The notes under the pieces were generated by a model. That model saw only the letters and a program-made list of their open reading frames with translations, was not told the origin of the DNA and ran no database searches. A program made the translations under genes and the position numbers. From Protopterus annectens (lineage: Eukaryota; Chordata; Ceratodontiformes; Protopteridae), in assembly GCF_019279795.1 (NCBI RefSeq), contig NC_056733.1, forward strand, positions 1,112,525,966 through 1,112,589,965: 64,000 nt of DNA, written 5' to 3'. This document shows, in pieces, positions 10,756-22,177 of this stretch; within the stretch, counting starts at the first letter, position 1, and the number at the start of each line of letters is the position of its first letter.

Positions 10756-11485
10756 CATTATACTCTGATTCTAATTGATGACGTGTCTCTTAAAATGCAG
10801 CACCGAATGATATTTTTCTGTGGAAACACATGGGCTCAGCATACTATTTCTAAAGAGTCTAGATCTTGCTAGCGTTCATTCTGTTATTCCATAGCTACAG
10901 AATAATGTGGCAAAAAAGTCCATGAGAAACAAGTACTTTTATTAATTTCACCCATAAAATGATTGTTTCTTTCCACTTGACACCTACTTGCCATTATATA
11001 ATGGCTTTTGTGCTATTCCATTGCACAACACACCATGTATTATTGTATATTTTTACTGACAGTTATCTTCACATATAGTGACATTACATAGATGCAGATT
11101 CTGTGTCTTACCCTAGAAGGAATTCTTCAAAGATTTCTGTATGAACCAGCTGTCCTAATTATGTGCACTCCATTTTGTGGTGCAATTTAGTGTAACAACA
11201 AGGTTTATGTAATGTCCTCTGTGAAATATTTACCTGTCATTAAATTCAGACTGAGAAGCTCTCTTACACTCATGCAAATACATAATGGATGAACAGTGCA
11301 AGACATCTATAGTGTGCATGGCTTACATATCACAGAGATTAATGCCGCACTGCATGCACAACAAGACTGCTAATAAATACTAGCAAAAAGCATGAAAAAG
11401 TGCAATAATAATAACTATATACAACTAAAGGAGTAGAATTAAAATTAGGGAAAAGGGTGCATCTTCTATACCAATATTTTATATG
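10756..11485. other. No gene recognised
   Basis: AT-rich sequence with no element words and no open frame of interest. Confidence 0.4.
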
Positions 11486-11490
11486 ATTAT

Positions 11491-11552
<62 letters not shown>

Positions 11553-11577
11553 TATAATTATATAATTATAATAATAA
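11491..11577. repeat. (AAT)n microsatellite
   Basis: About 20 uninterrupted AAT/ATA triplets run from 11491, ending in a short imperfect ATTATAATTATA palindromic section. Confidence 0.97.
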
Positions 11578-12350
11578 TTTAAGTGCTTCGATGTTAGAAT
11601 TTGCTTGAATGGGGATAGCTTCCTCCTGTGAAACACTGAAATTCCAGAAAAAAAGACATGGCTGTGCAGATTTCAAGTGTCTAATTCAGGGCTTGTTTCC
11701 AGTCTCTTCTTCTTCCACAGCAGGTCATACACCTGCTCATGCTCCATTGCATGAACCCCTGTCCCCCAAAAGTGTACCCACTGCAAGATCCAGCTGCATT
11801 ATTAAGGACATGAAAAATGAGGGATTCTGTACTGTATTACCTCATAGACAGCACCATCCCTTCTTCCTATCTTACACTGGCTGCATCTTTGAATACAAAT
11901 GACCAGAGACTTTTAAGACACCAGTGTAAACCCCTTAGGTACACTCGAGAAGCATGTTGTGCAGCTCTGTAATATTTAACTGCACTGCAGTTTGTGAAGA
12001 ACACAGAGAAGGATACAAACTTAATTCACTTGTTGAAAAAGCATAAATCTGTTATAGTAACAAGGTTATAGTAACATGGTATGTACTGTCATAGCATAAT
12101 GTGATAAGATAAATAGTCACACGTTTACACCAACACCAGCACTACTTTTATTATACTGAAGTGATGGTTGCTGAAAAGACACATCAACTTGAGGTCAATC
12201 GTCAGGTAAGCGGACTTCATTTCAGCAAAGCTCAACCCAGCAATTACAAAACACAAAAATAATGAAACCAGTAACATGTAAGAACATGAGAACAGCAGAA
12301 AATAATATGCAGTTGCAGTCTTCTTTCCAAAATAAAAATTGCCGCATTTG
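11578..12350. other. No gene recognised
   Basis: An open frame at 11609-11902 (97 codons) has no recognisable motif and is not supported as a gene. Near 12170-12210 the sequence GTTGCTGAAAAGACACATCA precedes the tandem array; its origin is unknown. Confidence 0.4.
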
Positions 12351-12354
12351 TGGC

Positions 12355-15123
12355 ACCGAACATAAGTCCATGGTCAATACAGCAGGTGCTGACCGTACCA
12401 AACCATCTTGAGGAACTGAGTCCCCACCGAACATAAGCCCATGGTCAATACAGCAGGTGCTGACCGTACCAAACCATCTTGAGGAACTGAGTCCCCACCG
12501 AACATAAGTCCATGGTCAATACAGCAGGTGCTGACCGTACCAAACCATCTTGACGAACTGAGTCCCCACCGAACATAAGTCCATGGTCAACACAGCAGGT
12601 GCTGACCGTACCAAACCATCTTGAGGAACTGAGTCCCCACCGAACATAAGCCCATGGTCAACACAGCAGGTGCTGACCGTACCAAACCATCTTGACGAAC
12701 TGAGTCCCCACCGAACATAAGCCCATGGTCAAGACAGCAGGTGCTGACCGTACCAAACCATCTTGAGGAACTGAGTCCCCACCGAACATAAGTCCATGGT
12801 CAATACAGCAGGTGCTGACCGTACCAAACCATCTTGAGGAACTGAGTCCCCACCGAACATAAGTCCATGGTCAATACAGCAGGTGCTGACCGTAGCAAAC
12901 CATCTTGACGAACTGAGTCCCCACCGAACATAAGCCCATGGTCAATACAGCAGGTGCTGACCGTACCAAACCATCTTGAGGAACTGAGTCCCCACCGAAC
13001 ATATGTCCATGGTCAATACAGCAGGTGCTGACCGTACCAAACCATCTTGAGGAACTGAGTCCCCACCGAACATAAGCCCATGGTCAATACAGCAGGTGCT
13101 GACCGTAGCAAACCATCTTGAGGAACTGAGTCCCCACCGAACATAAGTCCATGGTCAATACAGCAGGTGCTGACCGTACCAAACCATCTTGAGGAACTGA
13201 GTCCCCACCGAACATAAGTCCATGGTCAATACAGCAGGTGCTGACCGTAGCAAACCATCTTGAGGAACTGAGTCCCCACCGAACATAAGCCCATGGTCAA
13301 TACAGCAGGTGCTGACCGTACCAAACCATCTTGAGGAACTGAGTCCCCACCGAACATAAGTCCATGGTCAATACAGCAGGTGCTGACCATACCAAACCAT
13401 CTTGAGGAACTGAGTCCCCACCGAACATAAGCCCATGGTCAATACAGCAGGTGCTGACCGTACCAAACCATCTTGAGGAACTGAGTCCCCACCGAACATA
13501 AGCCCATGGTCAATACAGCAGGTGCTGACCGTACCAAACCATCTTGAGGAACTGAGTCCCCACCGAACATAAGTCCATGGTCAATACAGCAGGTGCTGAC
13601 CGTAGCAAACCATCTTGAGGAACTGAGTCCCCACCGAACATAAGCCCATGGTCAACACAGCAGGTGCTGACCGTACCAAACCATCTTGACGAACTGAGTC
13701 CCCACCGAACATAAGTCCATGGTCAATACAGCAGGTGCTGACCGTAGCAAACCATCTTGACGAACTGAGTCCCCACCGAACATAAGCCCATGGTCAATAC
13801 AGCAGGTGCTGACCGTACCAAACCATCTTGAGGAACTGAGTCCCCACCGAACATAAGTCCATGGTCAATACAGCAGGTGCTGACTGTAGCAAACCATCTT
13901 GACGAACTGAGTCCCCACCGAACATAAGCCCATGGTCAATACAGCAGGTGCTGACCGTACCAAACCATCTTGAGGAACTGAGTCCCCACCGAACATAAGC
14001 CCATGGTCAATACAGCAGGTGCTGACCGTACCAAACCATCTTGAGGAACTGAGTCCCCACCGAACATAAGTCCATGGTCAATACAGCAGGTGCTGACCGT
14101 ACCAAACCATCTTGAGGAACTGAGTCCCCACCGAACATAAGTCCATGGTCAATACAGCAGGTGCTGACCGTACCAAACCATCTTGATGAACTGAGTCCCC
14201 ACCGAACATAAGCCCATGGTCAATACAGCAGGTGCTGACCGTACCAAACCATCTTGAGGAACTGAGTCCCCACCGAACATAAGCCCATGGTCAATACAGC
14301 AGGTGCTGACCGTACCAAACCATCTTGAGGAACTGAGTCCCCACCGAACATAAGTCCATGGTCAATACAGCAGGTGCTGACCGTACCAAACCATCTTGAG
14401 GAACTGAGTCCCCACCGAACATAAGCCCATGGTCAATACAGCAGGTGCTGACCGTAGCAAACCATCTTGAGGAACTGAGTCCCCACCGAACATAAGCCCA
14501 TGGTCAATACAGCAGGTGCTGACCGTAGCAAACCATCTTGACGAACTGAGTCCCCACCGAACATAAGCCCATGGTCAATACAGCAGGTGCTGACCGTACC
14601 AAACCATCTTGAGGAACTGAGTCCCCACCGAACATAAGTCCATGGTCAATACAGCAGGTGCTGACCGTAGCAAACCATCTTGAGGAACTGAGTCCCCACC
14701 GAACATAAGCCCATGGTCAATACAGCAGGTGCTGACCGTACCAAACCATCTTGAGGAACTGAGTCCCCACCGAACATAAGTCCATGGTCAATACAGCAGG
14801 TGCTGACCATAGCAAACCATCTTGAGGAACTGAGTCCCCACCGAACATAAGCCCATGGTCAATACAGCAGGTGCTGACCGTAGCAAACCATCTTGACGAA
14901 CTGAGCCCCCACCGAACATAAGCCCATGGTCAATACAGCAGGTGCTGACCGTACCAAACCATCTTGAGGAACTGAGTCCCCACCGAACATAAGTCCATGG
15001 TCAATACAGCAGGTGCTGACCATAGCAAACCATCTTGAGGAACTGAGTCCCCACCGAACATAAGCCCATGGTCAATACAGCAGGTGCTGACCGTACCAAA
15101 CCATCTTGACAAACTGAGCCCCA
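12355..15123. repeat. 71-bp tandem array, 39 units
   Basis: The unit runs from CCGAACATAAG through CCATGGTCAA, CAGCAGGTGCTGACC and AAACCATCTTGA to GAACTGAGTCCCCA. Spacing between successive CATGG words is 71 bp, and 39 units can be counted. Most variation is at a few two-state sites: AAG(T/C)CCATGG, GTA(C/G)CAAACC, TTGA(G/C)GAAC and TCAA(T/C)ACAG. Units are otherwise nearly identical, so the array has homogenised recently. It has no spacers, so it is not a CRISPR-like array. Because 71 is not a multiple of 3, a protein-coding role is unlikely. Confidence 0.97.
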
Positions 15124-15231
15124 GCAGAGAAGGTAATACTGATGCCCATTTCACAGTCATCAGCAAAACCGCTTAGAGAAGTAGATGCCAAACAGTAGGA
15201 AGACAAGGACTGAGCTCTGTGGTGAGCCTGT
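15118..15231 (-). pseudogene. CR1 reverse transcriptase scrap (palm domain)
   Basis: On the minus strand, about 15147-15207 reads LLFGIYFS followed, one shift later, by ADDCEMG. These are the motifs [11 protein letters not shown] and FADDCKLG of the CR1 copies elsewhere in the window. The scrap directly abuts the end of the 71-bp array and is cut at its other side by a SINE. Confidence 0.65.
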
Positions 15232-15463
15232 TTGTGTCTTTCGGCTTTTCCTGGTTAAGGGTCGCCACAGCAGAACTCCGGTCCACTAATGATTGGCAGT
15301 AAATCTTTATGTGCCGAGTTGCCAGCCCTGACGTAAAACCTTCAACGAAGGTACGCCCATTCATGCATGTCTCAACACAGAAGACGCTCTAGCTGAGAAT
15401 CGAACAGGACAACATCTTACTGTGAGGCGACAAAGCTACCGCAGCACCACCACCGCAGTATAT
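15232..15463 (-). mobile_element. tRNA-derived SINE with RTE-type 3' tail, full length
   Basis: It is flanked by a perfect 16-bp duplication TCTGTGGTGAGCCTGT (15216-15231 and 15464-15479). On the minus strand it starts with a tRNA-like head (GGTGGTGCTGCGGTAGC.TTG, then a B-box-like TTCGATTCTCAGC). It ends with CGGAGTTCTGCTGTGGCGAC and CC..AACCAGGAAAAGCCGAAAG. This tail matches the 3' end of the RTE element at 33.4 kb (CTGTGGTGACCCCTGACGGG...GCAGCCGAAAG), so RTE machinery is the likely driver. Confidence 0.88.
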
Positions 15464-15479
15464 TCTGTGGTGAGCCTGT

Positions 15480-16155
15480 GTATAAGTCTAATTATGATAT
15501 AGCAAGGCCCTGATTGTTTATGTTTTCTATGTTTATTCCTTAGAATTTTAAACGGTGTTTGAAATGAAACAAGTATAGTAATTTTGACAGTTTTGACTTT
15601 TTTGCTTAGTGTGCCCATCAGACACCTCTGGCATAGAGGAATGGAGCCTGGAGTACAACCCAGATGACCCCAGATTGACTAGTGATCAAGCATGGGAGGC
15701 ACCAGGGAGAGAGGGTTGGGAAAAAAGTGACTTGAAAGGGGTTTTGTCCATGATGAACATGCATTCTTGTGATGTAGATCTTCTAAAATCATGGACAGAT
15801 TGTTGGTAAAACCATGGCATCTGAGGGGGTCGGAGCTAGCTAACATTTTGTGTGGTGGTGCCCATGATGTCCCTAACTCTGTCCAGTTAGGGCATACCCA
15901 AAATCCTGCCTAGTGTACAAGGCCACTGTTTGTGATGCTGCAGGCTGGTCCACTCTACGTAACCCACCGACTTACCACTGGCATAGTCTGAGTCCCAACG
16001 GGTACTATTGTTGATCTAAGGATGAATGGTGCAACCAGGCAGTTGATGGCCAGCTGGAGACACACAAATGTGAGAAAGAAAAAAAAAACAAGTTTCAGGG
16101 ATTGCATTAGGTACTTCTTAGAAGTAATAAAGAGATAAAAATCCAGTTTCTGATC
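15480..16155. other. No gene recognised
   Basis: One 66-codon frame at 15609-15809 starts at an ATG but has no known motif. Nothing else is supported. Confidence 0.35.
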
Positions 16156-16159
16156 ATAC

Positions 16160-16345
16160 CGCTCAACCTCTTAGCACAAGAAATATGAATAAAGCTAAAA
16201 TTAATGGGAGACAAACGCCCAAAAATAGGCACAAGTTTTAAATATTATGAACTTAGAAAGTGGCTAGAATAAAAGGTTTTATGTTTCCATGCATGTTATG
16301 GATGGTATGAAGTCTAAAACTCAAATGTCTGTCATTATTTTGTGG
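16160..16345 (+). repeat. Dispersed repeat family R, copy
   Basis: Shared words are CTCAACCTCTTAGCACAAG, AAAAATAGGCACAAG, AACTTAGAAAGTGGCTAGAA and GAAGTCTAAAACTCAAATG. The same order occurs at 40025-40200, 40345-40435 and 40440-40635 (+) and, inverted, at 33770-33895. The repeat is non-coding. The words TCTGGAC.AAGCC and AATAGGGACAAATTT recur in most copies, which suggests a non-autonomous DNA transposon, but no ends were fixed. Confidence 0.6.
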
Positions 16346-17159
16346 TCAGTCCTTATTAATTTGCCAAAAAAAAAAAATAATTTTATTTGGAACTAACCAA
16401 AAATATTAGGCAAAAATCTTGACATTCTGCAAAAATCTGTACAGTTGAGACGTATGTTTCTGATAGACCTATGTTTATTTAAAATACATAATAACAAAGA
16501 CCGACTAGGACATGATAAAGCAATGAAGGAAAATAAACAAGGTGCCTGCTGCTGTATGAGGCGTAAGTGATGCTCATATATGTGAAAAGGAGAACAGAAA
16601 AACATTTTATTTAAGTAGATACAGTAATTGTAGTAGCAGAGGACAGATCTATGTAGCTGTGTGTTGGTGTTCCTGTTTTCACCTAGGAAAGACAGGAGGG
16701 CTTAACAGCATCACATTAGGTAACATGTTTATGTTACACTTTTTAGGGATTACATGGAGACTGATTATATGGAATCTTTTAAATTTCAGGTCTTCACAAG
16801 TCTTAGAGCAAAAAGTACACGGACAGGATTATACAAATAGTATACGTTTAATTGAGTCAAAATAACAGATCACATTGAAAAACACTATGGGTCTGTGGTT
16901 AAATTACACTTTTATGTAGTGAGCCATATCTTAAAAAAATGAAAGAAAAAGTTTCAGTGAAACAGGTAAATGTTTTCTAGACAGCAATTTTGCTTGGACT
17001 TGCATTGGTCAGCCTCAACTGCTAGTTTAATTGTTGAGGTTTGCTAATTGGTTGATCAGTTGGGATGCTGACATCATGTAAAGAAGATATTTAAATATTC
17101 AGTGTATCGTGTTACTTTTACACCCGACGAAAGACTTCAGTTTTGTCAGTGCAAAAGTT

Positions 17160-17362
17160 AAATCATTTTCTTCTTCTTCTTCTTCTTTCGGCTTTTCCCA
17201 GTTAGGGGTCACCACAGCGGATCACCTGTCCGCTCATGATTGGCAGTGGAGTTTTACAGTGTCGAGTTGCCAGCCCGGTGCCCAACCTTCCACAGAAGGC
17301 ACACACATGCACACACTCATGCCTAGGGCCAATTTAGAGTGTTCAATCCACCTAGTTTTCTT
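17160..17362 (-). mobile_element. SINE with RTE-type tail, 3' part
   Basis: On the minus strand the copy ends GCTGTGGTGACCCCTAACTG, GGAAAAGCCGAAAG, then (GAA)n. The (GAA)n appears on the plus strand as TTCTTCTTC at 17169-17187. The body has the words AATTGGCCCTAGGC and GTGTGTGCCTTCTGTGGAAG. It is related to 15232-15463 only in the tail and nearby body; the tRNA head is missing at about 17362. Confidence 0.75.
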
Positions 17363-17935
17363 ATTGTATTTATTTTATAAATGGTATTTTTGTTATTGGA
17401 AGAATTTTTTTATTACATTATTTTTCATTTTTTTTCTTCCTCCATGTCCACTTCTAGTCCCAAAAGTTATATGTTTTCTACAAAATTTGCTTGTGATTTT
17501 ATCTAATAACTAGCTGCAAATAAATAAATAAATAAATTTAAAAAAACAAACAAGCAGTCAAGATGCATGTTTAATGGAGCGGCATTAAAGCAATATCCAT
17601 CTCCTGCAGGTGGCATCATTTTAAAATTTCCCCATAGGCAGACTGCATTTCATTTCACCAAGGAACACTTAGTGACAAGTCGTAGATATGGTTCCTACTG
17701 GTCAGCGTAACTTAGCCTTGACATGGGCCTCCTATTGGTTAGAAGTAGGGTTATGGTGGAACTTAAAATATCACAACTAAACAGCACTTGGTGGACCAGT
17801 CTTTATTTGTGCACACACACAGAACTCAACACAGATAGGAAATGCACCTTGAAAATGAACAGCTCAAGTAAGTCATCCCCGTAGCATTGTTTTGTTTCTA
17901 GTTACCAGACTGTCACCAGAGATTTCGGTCCTGTG
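17363..17935. other. No gene recognised
   Basis: AT-rich DNA with an (AAAT)4 run near 17518. No element proteins are visible. Confidence 0.4.
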
Positions 17936-18021
17936 GTGAGTGAGTGAGTGAGTGAGTGAGTGAGTGAGTGAGTGAGTGAGTGAGTGAGTGAGTGAGTGAG
18001 TGAGTGAGTGAGTGAGTGAGT
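17936..18021. repeat. (TGAG)n microsatellite
   Basis: About 21 uninterrupted GTGA/TGAG tetranucleotides. The reading frames encoding repeated THSL on the other strand are by-products. Confidence 0.97.
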
Positions 18022-18384
18022 ATGCATTTGAGCATGTGCATTATGCATGCGTGAGTACTCCTCATCAGAAGTGGAACATGTAATTTTGTGAATGTGAGTA
18101 CTTTGAAAACCAAAATGCAATTTAAGAAAGAAATGAATTCAAAAACTCTTTCGTAACAACTTTAAGGTGAAAGACACCCTGCACCTCCCCTACATGGGAA
18201 GTGTACTCTCACTCCCCTGCTAATTGTATATACTATCTCTGAGATTGCTGTACATCATTATAAGGGGAACACTCCAAGATTCTGCAGTCTTGGACTTGGT
18301 ATGTGTTTTGCCTCCCAAGAGATATGCACTTTTATTACAGCTATTCTTCTTTTGCCAGGATCACATTTACAATCCTTAGAATTT

Positions 18385-18505
18385 GAGTGGCAGCCACTGG
18401 CTAGCACTTAATGCACAGGATTCAGGCAATGAGCTGTTAATCAGCTGCTTCCCGTAGTCCGTGGTGGTTTGATTCCTTCAGGTGCCATTTTTTTTTTTTT
18501 TTGAC
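18385..18505 (+). mobile_element. Possible tRNA-like SINE head
   Basis: The sequence GGCAATGAGCTGTTAATCAG followed 35 bases later by GGTGGTTTGATTCCTTC resembles A and B boxes of a pol III promoter. It ends before a T16 run at 18489. No family tail is visible, so the call is weak. Confidence 0.3.
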
Positions 18506-18944
18506 AAATGTCAAATAAATCAATAATAAACAGTCATTCCCTTCGTCATATAGAAAACATACCATTACCAAATGAAAATGTAGTCAGGGACAAAGAACAT
18601 GGATTGATAATTCCCTTTCTTTGCTCATTATGTGTCAATAACTATCAGGAAATCCTGTTATTTACACAGCTAATTGCAAAACCGATATGCTAAAGGTCTA
18701 AAGAGGAAATTACTTCCTTAAATTCAGCATTGTTCAGTCCAATTAATGAATACAATGCCCTCCTTTTTTGTATGTAACTCTTTTTACTCTGTTATATTCA
18801 ATTTATTGATCGTTTTAGCATGTTGTTTTTATATTGCAACTCTGGTATAGTCTTACTTTTTGACATATTTTAACTCTGTAAGTTAGTTCTTTTTTTCATT
18901 CTCACTTGTAATAATCGACCATATGACTGTTGTTTATTACTTGT

Positions 18945-19052
18945 AATATTGGAGCTTTTCTCCTCAGGCCTCCACTGAAAAACGGCCGCTGCCCAGTCGG
19001 ACTAACCCGTTTAACAAATGACAAATAAATAAATAAATAAATAAATAAATTT
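18945..19052 (+). mobile_element. SINE 3' end with (AAAT)n tail
   Basis: The words GGAGCTTTTCTCCTCAGGCC, CCACTGAAAAACGG and CCCGTTTAACAAATGACAA end in (AAAT)7. The same tail occurs, inverted, at 40640-40880 and 49196-49320. Only the 3' third is present here. Confidence 0.65.
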
Positions 19053-19054
19053 AC

Positions 19055-19880
19055 CTTCAATGTGTTGCTGTGCAAGTGACATAACTGGATAGTGTTTCTG
19101 GGCTGAGAATAGAAAAGGTCCATATGAATCAGTAATCTAGTCAAATGAAAAAAAATGCAAAAAAAAAAAAGTGTGTGTGTGTTTGTTGTGACACAAGTTT
19201 ATCCCTGTTTAGCTGTTATTCTTGTGGAATAAGAGAACAGAGAGTTCAGTCTGGACCTAATATTATTTGGAATTTACTTTTAAAATCGTTATAATGTACA
19301 CAAGGACTACGTGTGGTTAATAAATGTGGTGTATTATCATATGCGCTAACTATACTGCCTCCAGTGGTGTTTGGTATGATATGCAATAAACTTTCACCAC
19401 GGCAATATGTTTTTTATTGTTACCTTACTAAGGCAAGGGCCCCTACATTTGTGCAAGCTGCCCTGAAGCATTCATCTCAGACGTGTTGCATTTGTAAGTA
19501 CAGGCTGAGCCTACAGTTACAGCTAAAGCCCCCAGAATCACTGTCTTGTGATCTGGCTTCTGAAAGTGTCACTGGAGTCATAACCAAAGCGATCTCACAC
19601 CTATGCAGCCAGCTGTTGAAGGATTAAGGTTTTATAGACCTGGATGCTGAAATATTGAAGTTTCTGTAGAGCAAGGACCACACAGCCATGTTCTAGGGCA
19701 CTACTGAGTGTACAAATGTTCAGTTGCTACCTCCTGACTACAGTAATAAACTGCAGAGCAGTGATTATTTGACACATACATAGTGTGATAATAATTATTC
19801 CATAAAGGGGAACATTACTGATGGATATATTTTTTGTTAATGTACGGAACAATTAGGTTTTAAGTGCCTTATCATCCCAG
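19055..19880. other. No gene recognised
   Basis: The 104-codon frame at 19313-19627 has no recognisable domain. A short A-run and (GT)n lie at 19158-19182. Confidence 0.35.
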
Positions 19881-20968
19881 ATATGAATAAAGGTATCAAG
19901 ACTCCAGACTGGTAGCCCAACATAACGCATCTGAGATACTTCAAGTGCAGCTAACATTGGGTAAGACAGCAATTCAGGTCGCAGCCTGCTATAGGTCCCC
20001 AATCATATCCCAAGACTTACACTCCATGTTCCTAAGCCCCCTGGAGAATAATAGGGTCCAACCTAACACTCTCATACTGGGCAACTTCAACTACCCCTCC
20101 ATTAACTGGGGAAACTACTCATGTACCAATACACTTTCCCAACATTTCCTGGAATTCATTAATTCCAATGACCTGTACCAGTGGGTTCTTACCCCCACCA
20201 GAGGTAACTACATCCTTGACTTGATCATTACTAACTTGGGCGACCGTTGCTCTACACCAATAGTCCACACCTCCCTGGTTAGATCCGACCACAAACTAAT
20301 CACCTTGGAAATCCACATCCCTCCCACCCCCACCCCCACCCCGCAAAGGTAACCACCATGAAAAACTTCTGCAAAGCTAACTTTGGGCTCCTAAAAACAG
20401 AGGTGGCTAACTTCACAGCATCCATGCAAATGGAGAATAGTTGTATGACTGCCAAATCATACACCAATGCACTGTACGAACATGCACACAAATGCATGGA
20501 TCTCGCCATACCCAATAGAACCAAGACCCTTTCCTCCTAAAAAAGGAAGCCAATCTGGTGGTCCCCTGCCATAAACAAACTCTACAACAGAAGGAGGAAA
20601 CTGATGTGGAATAAGGTGAAGGCCCAATACTGGAAAAACTCCCTTATCAGCCTCAACAAAAAGTTGCGATCCCTCATCAAATCCTCTAAAGCTAGCTATG
20701 AAAACAGAATTGCAGCAGATAGTAAAGACAACCACAAGGCCTTCTATAATTATGTAAAGAATCTCCACAACAATACCCAGATTTGCTCTGAGCTACTGCA
20801 CAGTGGTACCTCCTATACCAATGCAGTCACAAAGGCGGAATATCTCACCCTTGCATTACGAATTTCAGAAAATACAACAGGATAAGCAGTGTCCACAAAA
20901 CCAAAGTTCTTCAATAAATAAATCCAAATCAGCCAGTCTACACCACAGAAAATGAATTTATTTAACAC

Positions 20969-21000
20969 TTTCATCTTGGTTAATACCAAAACTTCATCAG
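20969..21000 (-). ncRNA. Hammerhead-ribozyme-like core, foldback left arm
   Basis: The minus strand reads CTGATGA, then AGTTTTGGTATTAACCAAGA, T, then GAAA. TTGG and CCAA can pair around TATTAA as helix II. This is the conserved core order CUGANGA - helix II - GAAA. Helices I and III were not resolved by eye, so activity is unproven. Confidence 0.5.
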
Positions 21001-21091
21001 AATAAAAAAAACACACCAAGCAAGAGCTTAAATATACTCGATCAATTAACCACTTAATCAATTAAATAATTTAAAAAGTATGTTCTTTATT

Positions 21092-21123
21092 CTGATGAAG
21101 TCTTGGTATTAACCAAGATGAAA
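21092..21123 (+). ncRNA. Hammerhead-ribozyme-like core, foldback right arm
   Basis: CTGATGA at 21092-21098 is followed by a helix II in which TCTTGG pairs with CCAAGA around TATTAA, then GAAA at 21120-21123. The pairing is better than in the left arm. Flanking bases have not been matched to helices I and III. Confidence 0.55.
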
Positions 21124-21827
21124 GCTCTAAATAAATTAGTTTTCTGTGGTGTAGACTGGCTGATTTGGATTTATTTCTTGAAGAACTTTGTTTTTGTAGA
21201 CACTGCTTATCCTGTTGTATTTTCTCAACCTCCTATACCGAGCCAACAGATATTGCCAATACACTATCCAACAGATTCAGTGCCAACTTTACCCCCCCAA
21301 AGGGCCAATCACAATACCAGTAGATTGCCAGGCACCTAGTATTACTGCTGCACAGGTTAAAACAGCACAGTCCAAGGCCAGAAATACAGCTTTTATGGGA
21401 CCTGACAATATCCCTGGCTGTGTTCTACATGAACTACAGAATGAATTGGCACCTCACCTGTGTGCCCTGTTCAATCACAGCCTCACCTCAGGCTTTGTCC
21501 CTATGGAATGGCACACTGCTGCAGTCATCCCTCTCCATAAAGGAGGAGCAATTACAGACTCTGGGAACTATCGCTCCATTAGCCTGATGAGTCTGATATG
21601 CATAGGTATGGAAAGCATCATGGACCTAATAAACAAGGATATAGGGATTCCCCATGGCCACACCTGCAACTTGCAAGTATGGATTACCATTAAACAGGAA
21701 AACATTATTTGTTAGAACCATTTCTGTCCTACTGCATACAGTTTATATGCTAATTCCATTCATTCTTGTCTTTGCACACAGGAATTCACATACTGCATCT
21801 ATACCATGCTCATTAGGTATTACTGTA

Positions 21828-22169
21828 GGGTCTATGTTAGATATTTGAACATCCAAAATGTTGAATGTTACATGGTCGAGACCAAATGTTGGACATTTGG
21901 ATGTTCAAATATCATATAAAAAAAATGAAACAAGAAAAACACACCTTAACAGTGTGAGCGGGGGGTCAAGGCCCCTAGACCCCCCACACCTCCCCAACTT
22001 AAATATACCAACTCTGAGACCACACTTCAGTGCAGAAAAGGGAAATTCTCCCTATATGCACCATACAGCATCATTGAAAGTCAATCTTCGAACACCTGAA
22101 ATTTTGAATGTTTGGTCTCGACCATGTAACGTTCGAAATTTTAACTGTTTCAAGAACTAACATAGACCC
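21828..22169. mobile_element. MITE M1, 342 bp, 8-bp TSD
   Basis: The element starts GGGTCTATGTTAG and ends CTAACATAGACCC. A second palindromic block (TTACATGGTCGAGACCAAA on the left, TTTGGTCTCGACCATGTAA mirrored on the right) extends the terminal inverted repeat to about 60 bp. The flanks are TTACTGTA (21820-21827) and TTACTGCG (22170-22177), an 8-bp duplication with a TA to CG change. The forward Penelope copy at 22800-22850 shows the empty site. The centre contains C/G-rich runs and no open frame. The superfamily is uncertain (hAT, Merlin and others make 8-bp duplications). Confidence 0.88.
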
Positions 22170-22177
22170 TTACTGCG

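Larger units (their letters stand above)
20820..21228. mobile_element. 409-bp foldback element made of inverted Penelope-type ends
   Basis: It is flanked by the 12-bp duplication ACCTCCTATACC (20808-20819 and 21229-21240), which sits inside a CR1 reading frame. It contains two inverted arms of about 150 bp (20868-21016 and 21077-21225). The outer words are GAAAATACAACAGGATAAGC on the left and GCTTATCCTGTTGTATTTTC on the right. About 48 bp outside the left arm (20820-20867) is unpaired. Each arm contains a CTGATGA - hairpin - GAAA core pointing outward. There is no coding capacity. It is best read as two head-to-head short Penelope-type (pLTR-like) units. Confidence 0.75.
19885..21646 (+). mobile_element. 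CR1-type LINE, copy B, truncated at both ends and interrupted
   Basis: The copy begins inside the ORF2 endonuclease (LVAQHNASEILQVQL in a shifted frame) and ends in the RT finger region at LINKDIG, where the Penelope-like element takes over. The foldback element at 20820-21228 splits it. Neither the 5' end nor the 3' tail is present. Confidence 0.85.
19945..21646 (+). pseudogene. CR1 copy B ORF2 fragment: endonuclease and N-terminal RT
   Basis: The frame 19945-20352 carries ILGNFNYPSINWGNYS (consensus GDFNYP, Asp to Asn), TPTRGNYILDLIITNLGD and SLVRSDHKLITLEI, the APE-type endonuclease motifs. After stops near 20350 and 20538, 20604-20819 encodes the linker LIKSSKASYENRIAADSKDN. After the insertion, 21215-21640 gives AQSKARNTAFMGPDNIPGCV and VIPLHKGGAITDSGNYRSI, the start of the RT. 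The catalytic FADD region is missing because the copy is cut off. Confidence 0.83.

Noticed and set aside
11609-11902. 97-codon frame as a small gene
   Set aside because: No motif, no context, and codon pattern not distinguishable from background.
12355-15123. CRISPR-like repeat array
   Set aside because: Units are contiguous with no variable spacers, and the setting is a eukaryotic transposon-rich genome.
17902-18120. Open frames encoding repeated THSL
   Set aside because: Direct by-product of the TGAG microsatellite.
20300-20524. Gly/Trp-rich minus-strand frame
   Set aside because: Antisense shadow of the CR1 endonuclease and a (CCCACC)n stretch.
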